Assembly (NCBI GenBank): GCA_947095535.1
Contig: OX352772.1
Coordinates: 191,000,125-191,064,124, forward strand
Length of the DNA: 64,000 nt
Direction: 5' to 3'
From: Poecilobothrus nobilitatus
Lineage: Eukaryota > Arthropoda > Insecta > Diptera > Dolichopodidae
Part shown: positions 32,733 to 45,039 of the stretch, piece by piece
Numbering within the stretch: the stretch's first letter is position 1
Layout: every line of letters starts with the position of its first letter
The notes under the pieces: generated by a model
What the model was told of the DNA's origin: nothing
The model's database searches: none
What the model saw: the letters and a program-made list of their open reading frames with translations, nothing else
Position numbers and translations under genes: made by a program

Positions 32733-33651
32733 TTAAAATATCAATATTTTTTACATGTAAAACTTTACTACTTGAATCATTACGAATAAAAACCCTTCCT
32801 TCTTTAACCCAAGCATAATTGATCAATTTTTCCCTTGTCATATCTCTGGCCATTTTAAATAAAAAATTATAATAATTTAATAAACATTCATTGATTCATC
32901 ACATGTTGTTTGCTAGTGTCATTAAATATCATACCAGTGTTTAAAAAAACCTTTTCCTTTTTTTTGTGCATTATATCTAGACATCAGATTAACTTTCGAA
33001 CCTTTTTGCATAAATTCAATTATGATTGTGGGAAGGCCAGAAGAATTATTAGAATTATTTCTGAACTCTTTAATAGAATTTATATCCAGGTCTAATTTAT
33101 GATATTTCATAACATTTCTAGCAATTGAGGTTAGATTTGCATTATCGGATAAATGAATAAATGAATTTTTAATGTGTTTTGCTTATTTTTATGCACCTTA
33201 ACTTCCACAACACTTAATTTGGACTTTAAAATATTAATTTCGTTATTTAATTTAATGTTATCTGCCATTAATTTATCAATAATATTTTATAATTATTAAG
33301 TGATGTTTTTAAGTCCTTAATTTCTTTTTCAAGAAGTTCATATTTTGAAATTATTAAGTCGAGTTTTTCATTAATTGTTTTCGAACTACTATTTTCATAA
33401 TATTCATCAACTGCCAAAATACTTGCATTTGTAATATTATGTATACTGTTAACAACCGAATCATTTGATGTATTGCTTTTACGTTTTTTTCATTGTTTAC
33501 AAAACCAATTTAAATTATTCTTTTTTATATCTTCAAATTTCTGCATTGATAATTCAGAACAATTTTTATGAAAAGGTTTGTTACATTTTCCATCGTAAAT
33601 TATAAAATTATTGCATTTATCGCACACCGATGTTAACTTCTCGTCCGCCAT
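32733..33651 (-). pseudogene. CR1/L2-type LINE ORF1 remnant (PHD-like finger)
   Basis: ATG at 33651 (minus strand) opens a short protein with a Cys/His finger ('CDKCNNFIIYDGKCNKPFHK', then 'NC' and 'WFCKQ'). This PHD-like start is known from CR1-clade ORF1 proteins. A stop follows at once, then a helical region ('LDLIISKYELLEKEIKDLK'). Another piece (33110-32922) reads 'SSGLPTIIIEFMQKGSKVNL', typical of the C-terminal RNA-binding part. A last block near 32830-32750 resembles 'REKLINYAWVKEGRVFIRND'. The frame is broken several times. Its product would coat the retrotransposon RNA. The endonuclease fragment follows directly. Confidence 0.6.
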
Positions 33652-34740
33652 ATTGATATTGATCTATCTAGTTGGAAAACACTACCGAAAATCTTACATG
33701 AACATGGGGTAATGGGTAGCGAACACAAATGGTTTGAAAATTACTTCAAAAACAGATACCAATACGTCGAATCAGAAGGTATAAAAAGTAAAAGTCAAAA
33801 TATCGAATATGGGGTTGTACAAGGCAGTTCATTAGGTCCTTCACTCTTCGCATGCTATAGTAGTAGTATAGCAAATTTACAATTGAAGGGTGTTAAATTT
33901 TTATTTACGGACAACCTCGTATTAATGTACGATGAAGATAATTTACGTGAAAAGCAATGAATAATGACAATGAAATGAATATGAAATGAAAATGAAATGA
34001 AAAAAGCAATGAATAATGACATGTTACTCATACATACGTGGATGTCAAAACATAAACTTACAGTTAACGTAAATAAGACAAAATTAATTAAATGAAAAAA
34101 CGATAACATCATTGTTAAGTATAATAATGATACAATTCAAAGAGTTAGCAAATATAAATACCTAGGTACATTCGACGAAGGTTAAACTGGAACTCACAAA
34201 TTACTGATCTGCTACCAAAACTTCGCAGGGTAGCCGAATTACTAAAAAAACTACTCCCACGTTGTTTAAAAAAAATCTGTATGTTATAGTCTTTTCAATA
34301 GTATAATTTCCTATAGTATCGGAGTAAATACATTCAATATCAATATAAAAAATCTTCAAAAAATTCAAAACAGAACTATAAAAATCTCTATAACCTGCTA
34401 AAACGCATTTCGTACTTCAACAAATTCAATGCATAAACAATATGAAATCCTTAAAATTGAAGACCTAATTCGTATTACACAAACATTACACATCTAAAAC
34501 ATGAATACAAACAACAAAGTCTAACACTGAAGTAACAACCAATAACGAAGTTCATGAATGCAACACCCGCTGTGCCCACCACATTAGAACAATTGTCAGC
34601 CACAACTTGCAGGTCCTGGAGTCAATATTTAATAGTAGTAAAAGAATATAACAGTCTATCAAATAATACTAAGACCTTAAATTATCATTCATTTAAAAAA
34701 TTTTGTAAAAATTCGTATATGAGTAAATATTAAAATTATA
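33652..34740 (+). pseudogene. LINE reverse transcriptase fragment, head-to-head with the ORF1 remnant
   Basis: Starting right at the first base beyond the minus-strand ORF1, the plus strand encodes the middle of a reverse transcriptase: 'HEHGVMGSEHKWFENYFKNR', 'GVVQGSSLGPSLFACY' and a decayed active-site box 'FLFTDN' (normally F/Y-ADD). Then come 'LTVNVNKTKLI' and 'VSKYKYLGT' after a 52-bp duplication (33950 and 34003) that breaks the frame. The rest is full of stops. Clade CR1/Jockey is likely. It is a different insertion from the minus-strand piece, or an inverted break product of the same one. Confidence 0.65.
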
Positions 34741-34929
34741 CACTCAGAATAACATAATTATGTTTAATAGTAAAATTCACATTCAAAGTTGCCATTGCCA
34801 TATAATAAAGTAAATTTTAGCATTACACTTATAGATTTATATTTATTATTATACCACTTAAATTACTTAAATCATTAAAAACTGCCCTTAAATTAATTAA
34901 TTTTATTTTAAGAAAACCTATTAATTATA

Positions 34930-36250
34930 TTTTAAGAAACTCTGTACGAGCCCCAAGGCTCTTAGAGAGTTTCTTAGAGAAATTAAAAATAAAAAATATA
35001 AGAACTCTTAAAGATCATAAGAATTTGGATACAAAAAAGTCAGCCGGTCCAGATGGCATTTCTATCACAGTTCTAAAAAAACTTTTTCTTCTATTGTGAA
35101 ACCATTGCGAAATCTTTTCCATTTATCCCTCTCTTCAGGTACATATCCTACCCAGTGAAAGACAGCGCACATACATCCTATCCCCAAAAAAGGAGACAAA
35201 AAGCGATCCCTCAAACTACCGCCCTATTGCTATCACTTCGGTCCTTTCTAAAATAATGGAAAATTTAATAAATAGAAAGCTTCTGAAATATCTACATAGC
35301 AAAGGATTAATTCATGAATTAATTCGTCAATATGGGTTCCGCACTCATCGGTCAACAGGTCATCTCATAACATGCCTCTATGAAAGGCACAACATAGTGG
35401 AGACTAACTATTCGGGGGAGTCTGATGTTGTCGCTTTAGATATTTCGAAAACTTTTGAGCGAGTGATGCTTTGATTGCTAAATGCAAAGCAATGGGCTTC
35501 GGTTGTGTGTTTGTTCAATAAAAAATCGTTCAATTCGTGTCCTGGTCGATGATTACTCTTCGGATCAATTATAAATGAATGGTGGTCTTCCGCAATGATC
35601 TGTTTTCTCCCCGACCCTTTTTCTAATATTTATAAACGATCTTTCAAGTATAACCTCCAATCCAATCCATATTTTTGCCGATGACAGCTCGTTGCTTCTT
35701 ACGAAGACAATGCCAGGAAATATTATGCTTTCCTTGAACTAGATCTCGATTTGGACAAAATCTCAAATTGGGCAAAATCAACAGAGTCGAATTTAACTCT
35801 AGGAAAACTCAGTGTTGTTTAGTATCTCCGAAAAGAAGCACTTCGATCCCAACTTTAACTATTCAAGGGGAAGTTTTGCAACATGTGAATGAGCTTGGGG
35901 ATGAAGCTAAATCAAAATTAAAGTAGGTCCAATCATATTTTTGGTGTAGCTGAAGATGCAGCTATGTGTATGGATTTCCTGTGGCGTTGTAAAGCTTTCT
36001 TTTCATATTCTGATCTCCTTAATATCTATAAAACATATATAAGATCAAAGATGAAGTACAATGTACATATTTGGGCGGGAGCCGGCAAAACGGCACTGGG
36101 ATTTCTCGATAAAGTGCAAAATAGACCAATTCATTTAGTAAACGACTCACATGTCACCTCTATGCTTTCTCCACTCGGTCTCCGTGGCCTAACAGGAACA
36201 CTTATCCTTTTTTATAGATACTTTACCTTTACACTAAGGTCTTTTATTTT
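34930..36250 (+). pseudogene. Second LINE reverse transcriptase fragment
   Basis: The frame segments read 'KKSAGPDGISITVLKK', 'DPSNYRPIAITSVLSKIMEN', 'RQYGFRTHRSTGHLITCLY', 'VVALDISKTFERV', an intact-looking 'IHIFADDSS' active-site box (about 35670), and the C-terminal 'IYKTYIRSKMKYNVHIWAGA' and 'LDKVQNRPIHLVND'. The order RT1-RT5 plus thumb is correct, but stops and shifts separate the parts. It is Jockey/CR1-like and distinct in sequence from the RT piece at 33.7 kb. Confidence 0.7.
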
Positions 36251-36485
36251 TTTTAATTTTAAGTTTTAACAGGAGCATCTACAGTCTATTTAAGAAATAG
36301 AAATTTAGAACCTATATATAGAACTTTCCGAGTTTTTTTTTGTTCGTTTATGTTTACAGTTCATTCATTAAATATAATTATTAAATTTTTAATTTTCCAG
36401 CCCTAATACCTCTTCTGGCGCTTTTAGATTGCAAAACTATTTCGCAGAGCCTGAGATATGTACATCTGAAAATAGGGCTTTTTCT

Positions 36486-37248
36486 CAAATTATCTCCAAA
36501 AACAACAAAGATATAACCTTTAAATTCGGCAGAATGGTGTTCTTTCATGTTTGATTTAGGTCTCTGAAATTTGAGATGATTTGGTCCTTGGGTTCGGATT
36601 TTGGAAGCTTCCGAACAAACCTCCATAGCAAATGATATTATCTCCAAAAGCAACAAAGATATAACCTTTAAATTAGGCAGAATGGTGTTCCTTCATGTTT
36701 GATTTATGTTTCTGAAATTTGTGAGGATTTGGCCCATGGGTTCAAATCTTGGAAGCTTCCGGACGAGCCCCAGAGCAAACGAGTATATCTCCACAACCAA
36801 CAAAGATAGAACTTTTATTTTTAGTACAAAGGTGTTCTGTTATGTTTCCTTTTCTGTAAAATTGGAAACTGACATTTGAAAGAATTTGAATCATGGTTTC
36901 GTAATTTGGAAACTTCCGGACGAGCACAAGAGCAACGAGCATATCTCCAAAATCAACAAAAGCAGAACCTTTAAATTTAGTACAATGGTGTTCTGGCATG
37001 TTTTCTTTATGTTCCTGAGATGGATTCGATGAATTGGAGTGGCAATTCGGGTACCTAATAATCTTCGAAATTAATAAAGATAGAAACTTAAAATTTTTTA
37101 CAAAGGTGTCAAGCATATCCCAAGAGGATGCCTCTTTTACGTTCCTGAAATTCGAGTTGAATAAGACAGAAAAGAGAAGAAGTTCAAGCAGCTCGCAAAA
37201 AAAATTACGGATTTTTAATTGAATTCGGATTATTCATGTGTAGGGTAT
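36486..37248 (-). repeat. Repeat S, inverted partial copy
   Basis: This is the reverse complement of the left part of S. Its left terminus (AtACCCTACAC-type) lies at about 37237-37248, and satellite monomers run down to about 36486, where the right part is absent. It follows a short stretch of R-like sequence (36390-36480). Confidence 0.8.
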
Positions 37249-37289
37249 TAATAAGACGGTTGCATCGACTTACTGTTACATTTGCTTTT

Positions 37290-37570
37290 TTCTAACTGTT
37301 AAGGATGTAAATATCAGATGCATGTTTCTTTCTTTGCATAACATTTTAATATTTGTTTTTTTATATCTGTTAAGGACGAAATTATCAGCCGTATGTTTCT
37401 TTCTTTTTCATAGCATAACATTTTAATATTTCTTTTTTTCTATCAGTTATGTACCTGAAAATATCTATCTGTTATTATCTGTGTTTTTCTATCTGTTATG
37501 TATGTGTCTGAAAATATCAGATGTACATTTCTTTTTTTTCATATCATAACATTTGTTAAATTAATATTTA
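37290..37570. repeat. Degenerate tandem repeat of about 75 bp
   Basis: About four imperfect copies of a unit containing 'ctgttaaggatgtaaatatc', 'tgtttctttctttgcataac' and 'attttaatatttg' follow one another. Just after it, 'gcagcttgtcttttattat' occurs twice (about 37605 and 37632). No gene is visible between 37250 and 38230. Confidence 0.65.
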
Positions 37571-38236
37571 ACATAACAATAGGCACGCTAATCAGCAGCA
37601 GCAGCTTGTCTTTTATTATAAAGATATAAAGCAGCTTGTCTTTTATTATTTAGATATTTATAACCAAAAGATGGATCTTTATGTGCGTTAAATAAATACT
37701 AATTTTTATTTTATCGTCATTCTTCAATAATTTCCTTTTTAAGAGATGAAATAAGTTATCTAAGCTTATGCCACCGAATCAAATAAAATTAGATTTATTA
37801 CGAATTCTGGAATAAGAGGAGCCAAACTTGTTTTTGTAACCATCTATGAAATCCTTCCTAATTTCGAATCTGGCATGTACATATCTTCTCTTATATAAAG
37901 AAGAAAGTTTTTTGGTTTGTTTATTTGCTTATAACTTCAGAACCACTTCCATGGAACTTATGGCTGTACAAGTTATGTCATATTAATATTAATGCTTGTA
38001 CATGTAATAAAAAATATAATTAAATGTTTTCAAACTTTATTTTTCCCACTTTATTCCATTTATTTTATTTTTTGATTATTTTTTTTTTGGAAATAAGATA
38101 GGATTGCTAATTCGACTCTATTTCCATTGTTTTTGGTAATAAAATCGAATCAACTTTATTTCGTTTAACTTTATTTTACCCCCGCCTCTTCAAAGGGTAA
38201 TAGAAAATCATGATAAGTACTTTCCTGCCCTCCTAA

Positions 38237-38740
38237 GTGAGAGAAAATCTAGTTAATATCAATTTATATCAACATACTTTAGCTAACCCTTGTATTGCCT
38301 CTTCCATATTATCTATTTATTATCAAAATGTACGAAACCTACGTACTAAAACTAAAACTATTTCTTCTAATTCTTCACTTTTAGAGTTTGACATTTTTAT
38401 CCTGACAGAAACGTGGCTCACTTCTTCAATTAATAAAATGGAACTTTTCCTATCATCTTTTAATGTCTTTAGAAAAGACAGATATGGTACCTTATTTACT
38501 GATAATATTTAAAAAGGTGGAGGTGTATTATAAAATTCTATTTGTTTTTCGGAGTCGAAAGATTCTCAGTGTGAATTAATTAAAGTTACCGAAATTATAG
38601 CTTTAAAAGTTAAACTGCAATCTAATAATTAAATCATCATCAACTGTTATATTCTACCTGCTTCCAGTTTTGAACTTTATTCTCAATACTTATTAATAAT
38701 TGAATCGTTAGTAGTTATCTCGGCACTCTGTCATGGGAAA
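38237..38740 (+). pseudogene. LINE endonuclease fragment
   Basis: A frame of 91 codons, then same-frame continuation past a stop, encodes 'SILSIYYQNVRNLRTKTKTI', 'FDIFILTETWL', 'FNVFRKDRYGT' and 'KGGGVL'. These are the first motifs of a non-LTR retrotransposon AP endonuclease (Asn, then Glu of TETWL, then RKDR and GGGV). The remainder has stops. The flanking sequence 38741-39378 shows no recognisable feature. Confidence 0.7.
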
Positions 38741-39378
38741 AAATCATGCCATATTGTACCACCCAATGACCTACATTTTTGATTGATGGGTTTAATATAT
38801 GTTATTATTGGTTAGTAGGTCAAAAACTAGTTTTGGTTGTTTTGGTTTGGGTTGCATTGCAAAATAAGTTATAAGCATGGGTTGTTAACTTTTAAGTTGC
38901 AAGTGGTTGTATAGTAGGAAGTGAAGGTTGTCCGTACTTTGCAAGTTGTCAGACAAGGTTAATGAACTGAACAAGTTTAGGATATTTAGATTTTTCAATA
39001 AATTCATTGGTACTTTGTAATAGCGTATCATACAAATAGAAAGAAGAATTTTTTCAAGTCAAATCAAGTTTTTTTTTATTATGCAAATTCGTTGGCTTAA
39101 TAATATATAGGTAAAAGGAAATATAAAAGAAACGAGAAAAAAACTTGATTTTATTATTGGATAAGTAAAATATTTATAGATACTTTATAGTGTCAAGATA
39201 TAAAATAAAAAATAAAAAATTAAAATTTGTTGAAGGTACTATATAAGACCTACTCATATGTATGTATAAAGTACATACATCTGAACTTTAAAAATATTTT
39301 GTATTCTTTTAATTTCTGTTTACCTGGTGTGAAATAAATTGTAACAAGGTAGAATGTAAACCAACGGTTTTTAAAAGC

Positions 39379-40300
39379 GCACATTTCCAAAACTAAATAC
39401 ACACTGTTTAGAATTGTGATTTGCACAAAAATTTGAAAATTAAAAAATAAAATTTTAGAAATTTTTTTTAATAAGAAAATTTGTTGAAATACCACTTTTC
39501 TGGAATTTTGAAGAGCTGTAAGTCCGGAACCCTTTATAACTTAGAAAAACCGTTAACACGCGTAAAAATATATTACTGGGGCTTTAATTTTTATGTCTTG
39601 GCGAAGAAAAAGTTTTACAGGTGCTTAAGTTACAGGTGCCTAAAAATAGCAAATTTTCAATTTTTCAGCCCTAATACCTCTTTTAGATTGCAAAACTATT
39701 ACGCAGTGCCTGAGATATATACATCTGAAAATGGGGCTTTTTCGCAAATTAGAAGAGCTGTAAGATGAAATCCTATATAACTAAAATAAACCTTTAACAT
39801 ACGTTAAAATATATTACTGTAGCTTTAGTTTTTATATCTTTTCAAAGTAAAATGTGTAAAGTTACAGGTGTTTAAAAATATCAAATTTTCAATTTTTGAG
39901 CCCTAATAGCTCGTAAACAGGGGGTGGCCCAAAAAAATTTTTAATTTTAAAAGTTCTTTCTTCCCTCAAAATTTCAAGTCTCTATCTAAAAGCGCGCCGG
40001 AGTTATGAAATTAGAAAAGCCATGCAAAATTTGGTTTTCACATAACGGTAAATTTAAATACTAAATTTAAAAAAATTGTATAATTTTGATATTAATTTAC
40101 AAAGTTAAAAAACATACCTGTCGCATGACGTTTTCAGATTGAAAAAATCTTAAGCGGAACATAAGATATATGCATTTAAAAATAGGGCTTTTTCAAAGTT
40201 TGAGGGGCTGTAGCTCCGTAATGGATGGGGCTACATGTAAAATTTGTTATACAAAATTTTATTTATTTATTTATTTAACTAAGAAAGCTTTTATAATTTT
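39379..40300 (+). repeat. Repeat R, copy with truncated right end
   Basis: The left end GCACATTTCCAA lies at 39379, as in the R copies at 49735 and 51305. Internal degenerate monomers follow. The right terminal hairpin is missing and the sequence joins module M near 40300. From 39742 onward it parallels the window's first bases, with a 16-bp indel near 39930. Confidence 0.75.
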
Positions 40301-40823
40301 GCGATAATCAGATGTTAAAATTCTAGAAATAGTGAAACCAACTTTTTCTATACCTCTTTGAAATCTACTTCTATCACGGGCGTATTTTTTTCAAAAACCT
40401 TTTCGTGCTGATCTGCAAGCAAAGTCCTACACATGCATACAGTGAATTTCTTGTTTTATGTTAAAGTGAACTTTTTTAGTTTTGTTATTTAAATTCATAG
40501 TGCAAGTATGAAAATTGAAGGTTTTAATTCAAAATGTTTTCTTTTTAAAGATATATGTACACATTATAACAATTTTTAACAGCACATCTAAAATTGTAGT
40601 TTGATAAGTGTATAGGAAATGATAATTTATAATTATCAATCTTTAATAGTGAAGGTAAATCTCTAGTTAGATTTTCTATTTTATTACTACAAATGTACTT
40701 TTCAAGCAAAAATTTTTTTGTTCTCCTTTGACATAATTTTTTTTGGCTGGTTCTAAATAATGTTTTAGATAGATTTAAGGTCCGAATAATCAATTAACCC
40801 GTCTGCCTATTTAAGTCCATTCA
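40301..40823. repeat. Module M, copy next to element B copy 2
   Basis: Part of the direct duplication and identical in content to 576-1100, including the 82-codon minus-strand frame (40793-40545). Confidence 0.8.
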
Positions 40824-40924
40824 TTTTATTCTCACAATATTAATTATAACATTTTACCTCTTGACTAAGTTCCTCTGCGGAGTATAGTGATTGAAGTGAC
40901 ACAATTGGAATTAAACTTCCTTTA

Positions 40925-41407
40925 GAAATTTTAGTAATAATCAGGAACCTTTGTTGATTATTATCAATGTTATGATGCTAAATTCTAATGATAAGTATGT
41001 GTGTGATTTATTTACCAGAGGTTTACATTACAGAATGTTTTGTAATATTTGTAACACAAAATATTTTTCATCAGGGTAGGTTTTCAAGAGACATTTCTCT
41101 TAACTGTAAATATCTAGTACATTTCAAAAATTCAAGAGACAAATCACAGATATTGCCCTTAGCTTGCCAGATTTATCCAAATCAAATCAAAGTATTTGAG
41201 AAAGTATATAATCAAATGACGTCAGACCCATATGGGAATATATTAATAGATCTTACTGAAGACATCAATGATTTATTTCGAATAAGAAGTGATATATTTG
41301 GAAAAAATTTGTGCTGTTGTACAATAAATCAATTAGAACCATTTGGGAAAGAATGTGAAACGTTTGAAGGCAAACCGTCATATATTGCACCTATTAAAAA
41401 GATCTAA
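40925..41407 (+). pseudogene. Element B copy 2: packaging ATPase, C-terminal fragment
   Basis: Identical in sequence and damage to the fragment at 1200-1682: 'TQNIFHQGRFSRDISLN' and 'DPYGNILIDLTED' are present and Walker A is absent. The left truncation by module M is therefore older than the duplication. It overlaps the small basic frame by 65 bp, as in copy 1. Confidence 0.7.
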
Positions 41408-41651
41408 ACCAAAATTTCAGAAAGCAATTATAAAACACTATGACCCTGAAGTAATAAAAACATTTTGCGAAATTGCTTTAAATATTTTAAAAGGTAATTG
41501 TAATTTGAGTAAAAAATCAGCAACCCAATTACGAAAGTACAAAAAAGAATTGAGATTCCTAATTTGCCGTCAAAAATATATAAATAGCAAAAGGAAAATC
41601 ATTGTTCAACTTCATGGACTTTTATTTTCGTGCAGTACGGAAATTTTTTAA
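41343..41651 (+). pseudogene. Element B copy 2: small basic protein
   Basis: A 102-codon frame identical to that at 1618-1926 ('KAIIKHYDPEVIK', 'KYKKELRFL', 'RKIIVQ'), with the same apparent frameshift near its end. Function unknown. Confidence 0.55.
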
Positions 41652-41676
41652 AACGAATAATACAACATTTAACAAA

Positions 41677-42277
41677 ATGATTATATTGAAACCAGAGATT
41701 TATGAAAAAATGAAAGTTGAAGTACAATCAAAAATAGAATTTATGCCATCAAAGTCTATTTAAAATAAGATATAAAATTAGAGTTCTTCCTCGGAATAGA
41801 GAAGAGCAATTAAAAATTATAGAAATAAAAAGTACTTAAACTCGTGCAAAACCTTTGTACATTGATGTAGAAGCTCTAACAAACATACCTGAATATAAAG
41901 ATACAGTAATACAATTTGTTTCTGGAGAAGAAGTATACGAAAAAGAATCAGACGAAGTATTCGATGATGAAATAGAGGAAGAAATTTTTACAAAAGCATT
42001 GTGAGCTGCTTTAGGTGGAGAACACCTCAGAAAAAGAAAATCTATTAGGAATTAAAATGTTCAAATTTTTGATGCTGATGTAGGAGACATAATAACAGTT
42101 CCTTTAGATAGCCCCATCCCACCAACAAGGAAAGAAAAAACTATAAATAGCAAAGAGTTAAGCAATGCATCAAGACGTGTTTTACGATCACCTATATTGC
42201 CAGGTAATACTTAAACAGAACTTACTTTTCCCATTCGTAAGAAAAAATCAACCAGCTCATGGACAGCATACAAATAA
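41677..42277 (+). pseudogene. Element B copy 2: acidic unknown protein, broken
   Basis: Same content as 1952-2552: ATG at 41677, early stop, then an acidic coding stretch in another frame ('DVEALTNIPEY', 'DEVFDDEIEEEIF') with the same internal stops. Confidence 0.5.
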
Positions 42278-43173
42278 ACGATCAATTTTAGATTACTTTA
42301 CTCGGCGATTCATCTTTGAATTATTATCCGGAATATACATTATTAGCTTTTGCAAACAACTTAAATAAGCAAGTGATTTTGGATTCAAAATGGAAAGTTT
42401 GTATTTTTGAAATATATATAAGTGATTTTATTCCAAATGCATATGGAGAAAACCCGGAAAAAAGAATTACAAGTTATATCGGGGGTACGGAAGTTAAATA
42501 TAATAGTATTGGTACAACACACATTCGAAACAGATCTGAACAAATTAATTGTGATTGAAAAGCATTTGTTTTACCAACACTAATACAAAATATATAACCA
42601 TTTGATGGATATACAAAAAGAGTTTGTGAACGTAAACTTGTATGGCAATTTTATGATTATATTTCTAAAGATTTTAGTTATATTAAATCAAAAAATTCAG
42701 CATCGTATGTTGGAGATTTAATTAAAATTTGTGTTAATAATCCAAAAGTGAAAATAAAGTTACGCGGAGAAGGTAATTTTACAATAGACTTTTTTATTAA
42801 GGAATGTTTTAACCAAATTTTACAAAAATTCCCAGACCTTAAACAGCATTAAAATAGAATTGTAGAACTATATAAATCATATTTAGAAATATTATACTTC
42901 TTACCAGTTATTAAGTCTGATATTATATTTGTATATACTAATATTATTTAACCACATATCGTTGGAGAGAATACTACAAGATGTTTAAGGGCAAAAGCAA
43001 TTAAAAATGTTTATGAAAATAATTCAATAAAATTTAAAAATGTTCAATATTTTCCTGTTGAAAAGAAAAGTTTTGACAATATTTTTATTTTATTATGTGA
43101 TAAGTATGGTAGCCCAATGAATTTCTATACTAGTATTCTAACAAAAGTTGTATTGCATTTGAAAAAAGTATAA
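42259..43173 (+). pseudogene. Element B copy 2: penton-like minor capsid protein
   Basis: Same single reading frame and the same five premature stops as 2534-3448, ending 'VVLHLKK'. The context here is the more complete one: downstream lie the YQRG protein, the capsid-like protein and the protease, which supports reading this gene as part of a virion module. Confidence 0.65.
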
Positions 43174-43218
43174 ATAAAAAAAAATTTGTAACATTATTTA
43201 TTATTTTATTTAAACATT

Positions 43219-43585
43219 ATGGAGAGAGCATACTATAAATATTATTTAGTTCAATCAGGAAAAGGTTATGAGGATATTGGCTCACTTTTACATTCTCTTG
43301 TACTTTACCAAAGGGGTCGAGGGTTAGAAAGTTTTGTCGGTGGACTTTTTATATATTTAAAACCAATATTTACGTTTGGATCTAATATATTAAAAAGAGA
43401 GATTAGTAACTCAGGTATTATGCTTTATCTGATATTATGCAACAGGTGAAAATGTAAAAGAAGTTGAACAAGATCGAAGTAGAGAGATAATGAAAAAAGT
43501 AAGACGAGGCGCAGTTTGAAAACTCAATGAAATGTATAGACAAGATAAAAGAAAAGGAAGAAAACCCATAAAAAGACATATTTAA
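43219..43585 (+). pseudogene. Element B copy 2: 'YQRG' protein
   Basis: ATG 43219 opens 'MERAYYKYYLVQSGKGYEDI', then 'YQRGRGLESFVGGLFIYLKP', 'IFTFGSNILKREI', and a stop at 43447 after a frameshift. Beyond it, basic coding-like sequence in another frame ('RRGAV', 'KRKGRKPIKRHI') runs to about 43585 and is probably the real C-terminus. This restores what copy 1 lost at its junction with element A. Proteins of this type have a central Gly/hydrophobic stretch and a basic tail. A minor virion role is plausible but unproven. Confidence 0.6.
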
Positions 43586-43601
43586 CAATTTAAATTATTA
43601 T

Positions 43602-44855
43602 ATGGCGAAGCGACGCAAAGTTAGTGTCAAAAGGAAACAAAAAGATATTTTTGAATAATTATGGTAACAGTATATTGCTGTCTGAAGAAGTTTCCTATAA
43701 CCCCATCGCTTGTCTAGATAATCCATCTGTCATAGAATTTGTTTCATTAGGTCATGGTGATACATATAGAGACTTATATTCTACATATCTAAAATTAAAA
43801 GTACAAATTTTAAAAAAAGATGGAACACAATGGAATAAAGATAAAGACAAAAAACTGATGGAACTGCTAAACAACAACCAAGTGTAGTTAATTATATGTT
43901 ACACTCATTAATAAAACAATGCAACGTTCAACTAAATGGAAAAAATATATCTTCACCAGATAGAAATTACAATTACAGAGCTTATACTGAACCATTATTA
44001 AATTACGGTACAGATACCGCTACAATCCATTCAGAGTACGCTGGATGGACGTTAGATAAGCCGAATGTAGAAAAATACGTTAATAGTGATTCAAAAGAAC
44101 TTCAAAAATTATACCAAAATAGCTATGTAGTAGAACATATGGGTAAATTACTTCTAGATATGTTTAATCAACCTACACTTCTCATAGACAATGTTGATCT
44201 TAACTGAATCTTAACTGTAAATAAATTTTAGAATCTACTTTATTTTATAAGACATGTAACTATTAATCCTAGTGTGTTATTGGCACATAATACTGTTTTT
44301 GCAATACAGTATCGCCAAGTACAATTGCAAACATGTAGAGGTTAAACTTTTACAATTCCCCAGAATAGTTTATTAATATCACTTGATAATGTTTTCATTA
44401 GACAATTACCAAACACAATAATATTTTGTATAAAAGAAAATACAGGTTACTCGGGAAAAAGATTAAAACCTATAAAATTTTAAACACTTTGACATTTCAC
44501 AATTTATAGTAAACGGTAATGGAGTTCAAGTATCCAATTCAGAAATTGAAACTAGTTTTTCCAAGAAAATAATTGCTACATTAGACGGTATAATACACTT
44601 ATTTCAGGTACAGGAATTTACTATAATTTAGCAATGGATTCTTTATACTAGCTTTTGATTTAACTCCAGATGCATCTGGAAAGGAAGTGTGTCAAGGTTT
44701 ACTAAACTTTGATAAAGGTTACAATTAGAATAGAGCCCTGAAGCCTTATCAAAGCTCCTTACATCAACATTAACAGCTATTGTTTATGGATAATTTGATG
44801 CAAATTTACAAATTGATAAAAATTGAAATATATTCACGAACCTATAAATAGCATA
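43602..44855 (+). pseudogene. Element B copy 2: F54H12.2-like putative major capsid protein, decayed
   Basis: The two open parts (43624-43887 and 43896-44207) lie in different frames. The first has 'NPIACLDNPSVIEFVSLGHG' and 'DTYRDLYSTYLKLKVQI'. The second has 'LHSLIKQCNVQLNGKNI' and 'NYNYRAYTEPLLNYGTD', the best-known signature of F54H12.2-like proteins. Decayed pieces continue to about 44855 ('TFTIPQNSLL', 'FIRQLPNTIIF', 'LISGTGIYYNLAMDSLY', 'FDLTPDASGKEVC'). A total of about 410 codons fits the family. Its place between penton-like and protease genes suggests a capsid protein, though the fold is an inference. The start is uncertain: ATG 43602 gives a basic 'MAKRRKVSVKRKQKD' leader. Confidence 0.72.
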
Positions 44856-45039
44856 CATAAAAGTAAATATGAATATTTGACAAAAGTCACTGTCTAGATG
44901 TAACATTTTGTTGTGTTGATAACAATAACTTGTTTGCGAAAGATATTTGTATAGCTGGTATTAAAGAAACTTGTAAAAAGATTGTAAAACAGCTCAAGTA
45001 TAAATTTCCACCTAGGGATTTGGTAAATGAACACCCTAG

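Larger units (their letters stand above)
39742..43369 (+). repeat. Second copy of the window's first 3.64 kb (direct duplication)
   Basis: From base 1 (matched at 39742) to about 3644 (matched at 43369) the two regions align in the same orientation. There are a few substitutions and a 16-bp indel in the first 290 bp. Beyond that, every open frame compared is identical at a constant offset of 39,725. Shared premature stops show that element B was already dead when duplicated. Confidence 0.92.
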
